DNA of 64,000 nt, from NCBI RefSeq assembly GCF_000003815.2, contig NC_049981.1:32179074-32243073 (forward strand), read 5' to 3'. The stretch is from Branchiostoma floridae (Eukaryota > Chordata > Leptocardii > Amphioxiformes > Branchiostomatidae). Made by a program: the position numbers and the translations under genes. The notes beneath the pieces were generated by a model. It was not told the DNA's origin. It saw only the letters and a program-made list of their open reading frames with translations, and searched no databases. Of the stretch, positions 44,501-53,759 are shown in pieces (the stretch's first letter is position 1; each line of letters starts with the position of its first letter).

Positions 44501-47500
44501 AGAACTCGGCTGGGAGACCTTATCGGACAGGAGGCATATCCATAGACTTTTATTGTTCTACAAAATTATTCATGGTTAAACTCGTAGCTATTTGTCTGAT
44601 CTACTTCCTTTAATCATTTCCTCAACATGTTCGTATGACCTTCGCAACAAAATGAACTTAAGATCACTCGACGCTTCAACAAATCGTTTTGCAAAGTCTT
44701 TTGTTCCTTAATTACTCATTAACTCACTGGAACAAGCTTGACTTGGCAACACGTAGATACAGCTTCCTTAGGTTTAAAGTGCACTTGTTTAAATCTGTAA
44801 ATTTTGTCAAATTTAGACATTTTAGTTTTGGTCCCAGATATGCTTGTACTCTCTTGGCACGCCTTCGCATTGGCACCTGCAGCTTGAATGGTAGTCTTTT
44901 CACTCGTGGGCTAACTGGTAGTCCAGCCTGTAGCTGCGGGTGCCAAAGCGAATCGATTTCTCATTTCCTACTTCACTGCCCATTACATAATAATCCTCGT
45001 CACACTCTCTTCGGCAAACTTTCCAGGATCGTAGGACATCTTTTCGATATTTTCTCTCTTTCTGATGGTGAAATCAAACATTTACTACTTTTTGGTGCTT
45101 CCCTTTGCAACTATTGTACAAACTGTTTGATTATGTCTTCAACCCAGAACTACATTGTGCAAACTGGCCGTTTCTAACCATGTTTTTTTTTGTTCCGTGT
45201 CCTACCAAAATTTCCGGGGGTGGGGGGTACCAGGACTTGCGCTTCTACCAGTCAATACATTAGTATTCCATTTGTACAGATTTACTGCCTCTTGTCAATC
45301 ATATGTTATTCTTATTTTCCTTTAATAGCGGCACCGATATAAGTTGTCTTAACTTGAGTTAGCCGCTACTTGTCTGTTATTTTGCCTTTATGTGTTCAAT
45401 AAAAAAAAATAAGGATAAAGTTATTCAGCGGTTATTGCTGTGAAGTCGCATCACCCCTGCCGATGTTCCCTCCCCCAGGAGGAGCCGACGCCAGTAAGCA
45501 GGGGGGAGCGGTTGGTAGACATGCTGCGGGACAGGAGGCGTCAGGAGCCGTACGACTGGTTAGTGCGGGTCCTGCGGGAGGAAGGACAGGACTTCCTGGC
45601 GGAGGAGATGGAGGAACAGGAGCGGGGGGAGGAGCGGTTCTGGGGCATCGGGGAACAGCAGGCGGCACAACCTGGTCAGCAAACGGCACAGGAGGAACAT
45701 TTTACACGGCAAGGTCAAGGTAGGCACAGCTATAATTAATTTCATTCTGTAATATCCATACCTTTATTAAACGTTTACAATATCGAATTTAGTAGTTCTA
45801 GTGGTCTAAAGAATTCGTACGTCGGGTAAAAAATGTAAATTTTACATGATTCCTTATATATATCCAAACATAAATAGCTATCAATATCTTTCTCTTATAC
45901 GCAGTTACAATTGGAGATTTTCTAGCTCCCTCAATGTCAAAATTATTTTCATATCTTGGATTAAAGATAAGGATCATGTCTATCTATCCAATTCGCAAGT
46001 CATCAGAGGGATAATATTTGACGTTTTCTAAATTTGGTAATATCGCCATGATATTCAATTCCCGGATTGGCCGCTAACAGTAATTTCAATTGGGGGCATC
46101 TTTTATATATATCTCAAATTTCCGTCAGGTATCTTCTGCTTTCATGAAGATACTGTGCCACCTCATAAAGGAGGGGGCAGTGATTGTATGTATGCTGTTT
46201 TCTGTATTTATCGTACTTAATGTGTCAGTTTCTACTCCAGTAACCATGTACAAACATCTACGTCATCCCGACGCGCATGCGGGCAACGCCACATATCCTT
46301 TCGAAGTCAAGTGTGTGATTCTGGGACTGACGGAGGCAGGGAAGACCAGTCTGCTCAACTGTATGATGAAGGGTCAAGGTCACGTGGAGACTGAAACTGA
46401 CAGAACCATCGGTGTTGACGTCATCAGTTTCCATGACACCAAGAATAACGTCAAGTACGAGATGTACGACTTCGGAGGTCACCAGATTTACCACTACACG
46501 CACCGGTTCTTCCTGACACGTCAGGCCCTGCACATCCTCAATGTAGACCTGCCAGGATACAAGTCAGAAGAGGTCCAGGAACGAGTGGGAACGTGGCTAA
46601 CATCCGTGACTTCCCACGTGTTCAACCCGGCTATCCTTGTTGTAGGAACCAAAGTCGACCTGTTCCCGCCAGACAAGGCCGAGGAGATGATAGCAGCAGC
46701 TTGTTTCTCCATCCAGAGAGATATCCAGGCCTCTGAGAGTAAAATACAAACCAAGCTGAACGAAGACATCCAACTCTGCCAAAAGGCGGTAGATGCAGTG
46801 GACGGCAAATCAGACCTGACCGGACCTTTCTACGGTTTCACAAGAGACGACATCTTGGACAAGAAAAAGTCACTGGAGAAGTTACTTGACGGACGACCCA
46901 AAGGTCTGTTAAACGTACAGGTTATCCCGGTCAGCAGCAAGACGTTCCAGGGTATTGAAGTTCTTTGCGACAAGATGGCAGAAATGGTGAAGGACAAGCG
47001 ATTATTCCCTGCTGCCCGCCAAGAGCTGCCGATTTCCTGGACGGAACTGTCAGAAAACATCAAGACTTCAGGACGGCCGTACCTTCATGTCAGGGATTGT
47101 CAGTACATCGGAGCAGCTGCAGGGATGAAGGAGTCAGACGTCCTGAACGCGCTCAGCTATCTGCACGTGACCGGACAGATCCTGTTCTACAACCACATCA
47201 GGGGGATGAAAGATCTGGTCTTCCCGGACCCAACCATCATCCTCATACTCTTCAAGCAGATCTTCAGGCATGACCTACCGGCATATCTGGACAACATAGC
47301 CGAATCTCTATGTGAGCATACCAGAGCGCAGTTTGCCGACGACAGGGCGTCATTCTTAAAGACGGGTCGGGCAAGCGACAGTTTCATGAAGAACTTGCTT
47401 GGAGACAACATTGCCACCTTCAGCAGTCTCCTTCCCCTGATGAAGCACTTCGGCCTGTGTTACTCAGGGTCGGTGATCTTTCCAACAGAGCTTCCTGCCG

Positions 47501-50500
47501 CCCAGCCTGACGAGGTGGCGCGCTGCTGGCCAGAGGTCGTGCCATCAGGCGGAGAGGAGATCTCTGTTACTATAGAGTACAGCCAAGAGCCTCCTCTGGG
47601 TCTACCGGAAACCATGGTCTCCCGTATCCTGTCCATGGAGCAGACCACACGCCGTCTCCTCACCAAGGACACAGTTGTCGTTCATGTTGGAGAGAACTCA
47701 GAAGACGTCATGTACCGCCATTTCTCTACAAGAGAAGAAATCCGGATCCGGGGAGAGCCGGAGAAGGCGTGGCGCCAGGCTCAAACGGTAGCGAAGGTGA
47801 TGGAGGCCTGTTGGGACGAGTTTATTGCCTTGTACTTTAGTAACAGTGTTGGAAGCGGAGAAAGAACAAAGTCGCTTACTATAGAGGCTGTGAAGCGTCA
47901 CGTGCCGGGTGACTTGTTGAGAATGTCTGAAGGAAACTGGGAACGGCCACTCGAGCGTCCTGACGTCAGAACGCCGGAGGGGGTCATTGGCAAATATTTC
48001 ATCGGTATGTGAGACAGGCGTCTTTACATAGAGTAATGAAGGGACATCATTTTTGCACTTGTAATGAAAGTAGGCCTTATATATTTTCTACATAGTGGAT
48101 ACTTTTTCCTGATTGTATCTTATTCCTAAGTCTTTTTTTAAATCTTCCCATTTAAATGTCCTTGAGCCCATTTACATTCTATTTGACAAAAATACCCTAA
48201 TATTCTCAAATGTACTGCTCCAATGTGTATAACTGCCTTCTCATTATGAAACTTAAAGGTTTCTCGGGCAACAAAATTGATTTTGTAAGATACAAGACTG
48301 GTTTCGTCTTGTATATTTCTGCTAAATGGATGTCCTCTTGTCCAGACAACCGGCTGTACCAGGTCAGCAGGGCTGTTGGTGAGGAGAGGCAGCTGTGGAC
48401 CCGGCTGGGACAGGAGCTGGGGCTGAACAGGGCTGTGCTGGACAACATTTGGGGAATCACGGACACCCAGAAGGCGTTCCAGATGCTGAAGGTGTGGCGC
48501 ACCAAGACCCCCCACGGACCGCTCCACTACCTGCCGCAGCTGGAGGAAACACTGCAGAACATGGGCAAACCGGACCTGGCTGCAGATGTTCAGGGGGTGT
48601 ACAAGGTGAGTTAGTGAAGTCTGATTTAGATACATTTACTAGGTGATGCGACAAGGTTTAACCACATGCACAGCTTTATCTTTATGAGTAATTGAATATT
48701 TCAAAGTTGAACTCTAGTTTAAAGTTGCAACAGATTACATCGCATCAAGCACTTAAAAAGAGGCAACTTACTTGTCTATATGAAAAAAATGACTACAAAA
48801 AACTCTATGTAGACATTGTGGTTTATTTATTGAACTTACGATGCCAAAAACAATTTTATGAGGTCATGTCCATGTAATATAAAACATTAAATGTGCCATC
48901 TGTTCTCTCCAGGAGTACCGTGATGCCTTGCCGTTACAAGAGGTCAGTCCTGAGATGACCGGAGACTCACAGTGGTGAGTAGCTGTGGTCCCAGCCATAA
49001 CCTCGTAGTTTTTTAAGAAGGTACTACTACTGCAACTATACTTTGTCAGGCAGGAATGAACAATAGTTGCCTACATGTTTCTGTTTCAGGTCCCTCCGCC
49101 TGCCAGGTGAAGGGAAGTACCTGTGCAGACGGACCGACCTGAGCGTGGTGACGCCCTACCCGCTGTGTCACACATGTATGTTTGAACACCTGGCTACAAT
49201 ACCTCTGTTTATCTCCTCAGGTCCCTCCGCCTGCCAGGTGAAGGGAAGTACCTGTGCAAACGGACCGACCTGGGCGTGGTGACGCCCTACCCGCTGCACG
49301 TGACCTACAGGAGTGCGAACTGGTCCGATAACTGGCAGCAGGTGGGGGAATGGATGCCGGTGGGTCCGCTCTTCTCCATCCAGTGTGAGGACGTGGAGGG
49401 GCCGGTGGACATCCTACTGCCGCACGTGCTGTACCTGCCTGATGCAACTGGTAATGAAAAAAATAAAGATGTCAATCTGGTAATTGTAAAAAGAACTGCA
49501 TGTCTACCTTTGTGACTCTTGTACAAAATGAGAGATCGTTTGCACATTTTTCTACAGTCCTGAACCCAGAAGACATCCAAGTCGTGCACGTGGTGGGAGA
49601 TTCCCCCGAGCTGCTGCCGGTTATAGAACTCACCCCCTCGCACGCGGTGACAAGGTTCAAGAAAGGCAGCCTGTTTGGGGTGGTGGGGAGGACAAATAAG
49701 GCACTAAGCGTGTCTAGGAATGGACTACTAATGGCATTTGCTTCTTTGGAGCACTTTGAAATTACCAAGTTGAAAGTTTACATCGTCTCCAACACAAGAA
49801 TCATGAAAGAGGTGAGGTTTCTATGTAGATAGTGCTGATAGACATTACTCTTTAGTTAGAATTCATTCAGTTGGGACGAATCTGGGGATGGCCATCGGTA
49901 ATTTGACTACTTGTGCTATAATTTCTTACCCTGACCACATTCCCATCATATGTAGATCCTTAAGAAGGACGAGAAGGATTGGAAGTTTGAGCCTCGCGAC
50001 TTTAAGACCTGCAAGCTGTGTCCAGGCGCTAACTACCACCTGAAAGGAAGTGTTGTGAACGGCAGAGACATGGTTGTGTCGTCATCTCCAGAGGTTTGGA
50101 TTACAAGCTTGCTCTTGCGCTAACGCTGCCTACACAGAACAATTGAATAGTCGAGCGTGTTTAAGTTTGTCTTTGTGTGTGCAGTTTTGTAACATTAATA
50201 GTATTAACTAGAAAGGCCGACATTTGCTTGAGAGCAAATACAGCATATTTCAGCCATCTCCCTCATGCAACAATAGGCCTTGAGGTCGTTGACCCTTTTG
50301 GCCATTCAAAAATGACCAAAAAACCCCCAAATATATCATTTTAAAGTGGTCCATGCCAAAAAATATACATGGGTCATTTGAATAAATATCTAGAGCACCC
50401 CTTTACCAATTTACGGGTCATTAGGTTGTAAATCGAGGGAACAGGAGCCAAAAATGTCAAAATTTTGTCAAAAAATGGCCATAAAATCGCAAAATTAAGC

Positions 50501-53500
50501 ATTTGTTGTACCGTATGGAAAAACTTTTATTGAATTTATGTGCACATAATTGAAGGGCACTTTTATACCAAATTTCAGATCATTTGGTTGTAAAACGAGG
50601 CTACAGGAGCCAAAAATGTCCTTTTTTGGTCAAAAATTGGCCCCAAATCGCAAAATTAAGTATTTTGTTGTACCGTATGGGAAAACTTTTATTGAATTTA
50701 TGTGCACATAATTGAAGGGCACTTTTATACCAAATTTCAGATCATTTGGTTGTAAAACGAGGCTACAGGAGCCAAAAATGTCCTTTTTTTTTGTCAAAAA
50801 ATCGCAAAATTAAGCATTTTGTTGTACCGTATGGGAAAACTTTTATTGAATTTATGTGCACATAATTAAAGAGCACTTTTATACCAAATTTCAGATCATT
50901 TGGTTGTAAAACGAGGCTACAGGGGCCAAAAATGTCCTTTTTTGGTCAAAAAATGGCCAAAAATCGCAAAATTAAGCATTTTGTTGTACCGTATGCCAAA
51001 ACTGTTATTGAATCTAGGTGAGCATATGATCAAGGCACCTCTGTATCAAATTTCATGTCATTCGGCTGTAATACCAGGGTACAGGAGCCCGAAATATACA
51101 TAAAAATTGACAATAACCTCAATAAACTCATTTTAAAGGCAGATATGAAAAAAATGAAAAAAACACCTGAGGGTATTGGCTTACTCTACCTTTGTGCCAA
51201 ATTTCAAGTCAATCGGTTAAAAAATGGCGGAGTTGATTCGATTTGAAGATTTGACAGGAGAAAGAAAGAAAGAAAGAAACATTACGAATACAATATATTT
51301 CACCATACCTATGGTATGGCTGAAATATAAATATGCTGGTGTGCGGGACTGTGAGCGTGCTTCTGTAATGAGATAGTATACAATTTGCTTTCTAATCACA
51401 TCTCCCCAATTCATACTAGCACTTTTGGTACATTTTTTTTTATTTCAGTGCCTTATGTTTGAGGATACCTTCGACACCAACAAATTCTACGAGCCGTTCC
51501 GGGTGGAAGTTAGTTCCGATATCTGGAACAGCAGCACCACCTCGCGGTTACACTTGGAACTGCTTAAGTCCGAAGATGGCGCAAGTGAACCTGTTGCAGA
51601 CCTTACCCTCGGTGAGTTCGATCGCCAGAAAGTCGTGGCTTATATAATAACACATATAATACATAAATAGAGCCGTTATCAACTATCGAAATTTGATAGC
51701 TTCAACCTGTTTGAAACGATAAGAGTGCATAAAACACAAACCTATCAGCATCGGTTACCTTAGACATTTACCTAAATGGTTACGGTCAAAATGTCGTTAA
51801 GGATATAATCATTAACCCCCTTCACGGCTCTGATCATCCAGGCCACTACAAGCGAGGCCACACTGCCGAAGGTGTTGACAGCGGACATTCCACACCCACG
51901 GAGTTGGTGGAGTCTGTGAGGCGACAACTGGAATCTTTTGACATTGAAGGTATTCTTTTATCAATGCAAAAATATAAGATTTAATCTATTGGCAACCAAA
52001 ACTCAATACCATAGCTTTGTACAAAAAAAAAACAAATCAAACAATTTTTTTTATTCTCGGGACATAAGGTGTCATTACATCTATGCATACGATAAATGAA
52101 CGTCTCTAAGATCAACATTCTTTTAGAACTGTGCGTGGTCTAGTATCAACCAGTTTAAAGTACATTACAGCCTGATCGACATATCGCGATGTAAGTCAGC
52201 AGCAAGTCAATTGACTGGAAATTCAATCACCTGTACGGTTTATACGCGCCATACCAAGAACACTTCAATGACACTAATTTTTAATTATATGCTTCTTCAA
52301 ATGCTATTCAAGGCAGAGGTTCAGTCCTGTTGGTTGGAGACGAATACTGCACATCAAAGGGTGGAATCTCCACCATCAACCGCCAGGTGGCGAGCAAGCT
52401 GTCCGCCGCAGGTGCCAAGGTCTACGCTACCGTGTTGGGGGCAAGTCCACAAGACGAGAGGGATGCAGAACGAGATGGAGTGAGACTCCTCAAGCCTCGT
52501 CTTGATGTTGACAGTAGCGCGAAGCCGTCCTTAGAATGGCTGACTGCGTATCACAGCGTTCACTTTCCGCACATCCCATCAGATGTCTGCTGCATTGTGG
52601 GACATGTTGACGTCACAAGCAGAGCGGCAAGGAAGATCAAAGAGGAGCGGTTTACACTCGCTAAGCTCGTCATGTTCGGTCACGTGACGCCAGAGGAGAC
52701 GGAGCACTACAAGAGTAACGAGAAGGCCCTGGGTGTGGGGAGGAAGGAAGCAAGCATCCAGGACGACATTGGCAAGGCTGATGTCGTCTTCTCGGTAGGA
52801 CCGCGCATTCACCGCCATTACGACAGGTTCCTCCGTCGGAATCACGTGACTCACCACATCTTCCTACCGGAACCTTCCAAGGTGTTCCGTGAAGCAAATG
52901 TGAGCTTTGGAGAAGAAAGTAAGCAAGTCCAAAAGCCAGAGAGAGTGGTTCTGTCCATCGGCAGGGTGCGGAATGTGGAGAGGCTGAAAGGTCACGACCT
53001 GGCCGCAGGATCCATAGACAAGGCGGCACAGCGGCTTGACAATCAGTACACACTGAGGCTGAGAGTCCGCGGCATCGATGAGAACGACTTCAAGAAAAGC
53101 AAGAGAATCCTGGAGAAGAAGCTGAGATCCGGCCGGGTCAAGCCCACCCTGCTTCCGTACGGCACTCAAGAGGAGATCCGCCAAGACATGGAGGCCTGTC
53201 ACCTGGTCCTGATGCCGTCCCGGGCCGAACCGTTCGGACTGGTCGGCCTGGAGGCCATCGCGGCAGGAGTTCCCGTCCTCATCTCTGAGCACTCGGGCCT
53301 TGCAGAGCTGATAGAGGAGCTATCAGACAGGCTGGGGCAGCCCACGTTCCGCCACTGCATCGTCAAGATGACGGGAGACACCGCGACCGACGCTGATGTA
53401 GAGAAGTGGGCAGAAAGAATCGAGGACGTCCTCAAGAACGCCAGGTCAGAGTTCGCGGAAGCCCGCGCCTTCAGGGAGAAACTGCTGGCCTCCAAGTACT

Positions 53501-53759
53501 GGGAAGAGTCTCACCAGACGTTTCTACGTGCCTGTGGCATCACTGGTAAGAAACCTTGGTCATGTCTTAATATACCTTGACAGATAGATAGTTTGTGAAT
53601 CTATGGACAAACTCGTCAATGTTTCCATCATCCATATACTGTTTTATGTTATTTCATAACAATGTTGTTCTTGGCTCATCGTTTGAACTCGTGTACTTCA
53701 CAGCCACCCCCAGTGCCCAAGCGGAAGGTGGAGATGCTGAAGCCGATGACCCCAACTGA
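41527..53759 (+). CDS. Unit 3: complete TIR-CARD-Roc-COR-death-ZU5-UPA-GT4 gene
   Basis: Exons: 41527-41536, 41889-42368, 42795-42931, 45479-45719, 46241-48004, 48346-48605, 48913-48974, 49221-49450, 49558-49811, 49956-50093, 51449-51611, 51842-51949, 52313-53545 and 53704-53759. Every junction is phase-compatible and the sum is 5136 nt, 1711 aa plus stop. Approximate residues: TIR 4-163, CARD 164-289, Roc-COR 290-877, death 878-964, ZU5 965-1146, UPA 1147-1246, linker 1247-1282, GT4 1283-1693. There is no signal peptide, so it is probably cytosolic. The architecture suggests a sensor or adaptor with a GTPase switch, death-fold assembly and two possible enzymes (TIR, GT4). The joined model is inference from splice sites and phases; neighbouring genes could in principle be separate. 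Confidence 0.75.
41889..42368 (+). CDS. Unit 3 TIR-like domain exon
   Basis: This 480-nt phase 1-1 exon encodes VVLLHAAEDGEFVRRLVEEL (box 1), VTGTPGDVSRAQL (BB loop), KLVVPVISRHLLADQ and LTVGLETALRNNKPRYVIWL. The Glu codon at 42140-42142 lies at the position of the TIR NADase catalytic Glu. It is very similar to the unit 2 exon; differences cluster in the C-terminal part (TMPGRGIGRGMLG here, TMPGSGFSWMDG in unit 2). Confidence 0.75.
42795..42931 (+). CDS. Unit 3 CARD exon 1
   Basis: This enters in phase 1 and ends in phase 0. It encodes LRDTLEFLADNMNLPAVLTR and LSPAEVRDIQ, the first half of a CARD: helix 1, then a pattern like vLt-x-x-E-x-x-x-I. Confidence 0.7.
42932..43910. other. Intron of unit 3 after CARD exon 1
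   Basis: The first ~500 bp match the unit 2 intron. The rest is AT-rich with nothing coding. Confidence 0.5.
43925..45412 (+). mobile_element. 5'-truncated LINE in the CARD intron
   Basis: This begins at the RT catalytic region (LVYINDIVDNL, then FAGDSS in place of F/YADD), followed by LNADLEKIHRWAVQWL, SHKHIGVTLNSDMTWKSHIN and a 3' domain with CSCGCQSESISHFLLHCP. The second catalytic Asp pair is changed and there are several frameshifts. It ends with AATAAAAAAAAATAAGG. It is related to the 1553-3550 LINE, with a different 3' UTR. Confidence 0.85.
45479..45719 (+). CDS. Unit 3 CARD exon 2
   Basis: This enters in phase 0 and ends in phase 1. It encodes GERLVDMLRDRRRQEPYDWL and VLREEGQDFLAEEMEEQE, the classic second half of a CARD (compare the RG-x-x-aF-x-x-F-x-x-aL-x-x-x-gq-x-x-LA-x-x-l pattern), then a Gln/Glu-rich linker. 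Together with exon 1 it makes one complete CARD. Confidence 0.75.
46241..48004 (+). CDS. Unit 3 Roc-COR GTPase exon
   Basis: One 1764-nt phase 1-1 exon encodes about 588 residues. P-loop GLTEAGKTSLLN, switch I DRTIGVDV, G3 YDFGGHQIYHYTHRFFLT, G4 VGTKVDLF and a G5-like VIPVSSKT define a Roc domain. SYLHVTGQILFYNH and GMKDLVFPDPTIILILFKQI define COR. The C-terminal part continues to VIGKYFI with no kinase or leucine-rich repeats. Roc-COR acts as a nucleotide-dependent dimer switch in LRRK2, DAPK1 and MFHAS1. The start is the acceptor TCTACTCCAG|TA, because the split codon (g|ta) matches the CARD donor; the hydrophobic reading before 46241 is intronic. Confidence 0.9.
48346..48605 (+). CDS. Unit 3 death domain exon
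   Basis: This 260-nt exon, three codons shorter than in units 1 and 2, enters in phase 1 and completes a GAC codon with the Roc-COR donor. NRLYQVSRAVGEERQLWTRL, QELGLNRAVLDNI, FQMLKVWRTKTPHG and DLAADVQGVYK are kept. The variable stretch is WGITDTQKA. Confidence 0.8.
48913..49811 (+). CDS. Unit 3 ZU5/FIIND-like region (48913-48974, 49221-49450, 49558-49811)
   Basis: Exon lengths of 62, 230 and 254 nt equal the other units. KYLCKRTDLGVV, PVDILLPHVLYL, VVHVVGDSPELLP and RFKKGSLFGVVGRT are present; the His codon at 49587-49589 and the Ser codon at 49668-49670 are 27 residues apart. A duplicate acceptor at 49090 lies 131 bp upstream of 49221. Confidence 0.75.
49956..51611 (+). CDS. Unit 3 UPA subdomain (49956-50093 and 51449-51611)
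   Basis: The exons are 138 and 163 nt, the second one codon shorter than in units 1 and 2. They encode DWKFEPRDFKTCKLCPGANY, NGRDMVVSSSPE and CLMFEDTFDTNKFYEPFRVEV. The intron between them carries the AT-rich repeat array. Confidence 0.7.
50210..51320. repeat. AT-rich tandem-repeat element, opposite orientation
   Basis: TTGTACCGTATGGGAAAAC and CCAAATTTCAGATCATTTGG recur about every 160 bp four times. The edges (AAAGGCCGACATTTGCTTGA near 50214; ACAATATATTTCACCATACC near 51290) are reverse complements of sequence at 27450-27500 and 25400-25450, so this is the same family as 25380-27960. Confidence 0.7.
51842..51949 (+). CDS. Unit 3 linker exon
   Basis: This 108-nt phase 1-1 exon encodes GHYKRGHTAEGVDSGHSTP, then a VRRQLESFDIEG helix-like end. 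Confidence 0.7.
52313..53545 (+). CDS. Unit 3 GT4-type glycosyltransferase exon
   Basis: This complete 1233-nt phase 1-1 exon (411 codons) is the usual length for a GT-B enzyme. The N-terminal half has SILLVGDEYCTSKGGISTI, as in GT4 enzymes. The C-terminal half has VVLSIGRVRNVERLKGHD, RLRVRGI, LLPYGTQEEIRQDMEACHLV and MPSRAEPFGLVGLEAIAAG. E-P-F-G-L-V-G-L-E is the E-x7-E donor-binding motif, and GVPVLISEHSGLAELI follows as expected. No signal or membrane segment is seen. The donor and acceptor are unknown. Fusion to death-fold domains suggests a regulated effector; that role is inference. Confidence 0.85.
53704..53759 (+). CDS. Unit 3 terminal exon
   Basis: This encodes a short acidic tail (TPSAQAEGGDAEADDPN) and TGA at 53757-53759. 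AATAAA at 53799-53804 is the likely polyadenylation signal. Confidence 0.8.

Noticed and set aside
46090-46240. Hydrophobic N-terminus before Roc (VCMLFSVFIVLNVSV) as a signal peptide or membrane anchor
   Set aside because: It precedes a good acceptor at 46240/46241 whose split codon matches the CARD2 donor; the hydrophobic reading is intron.
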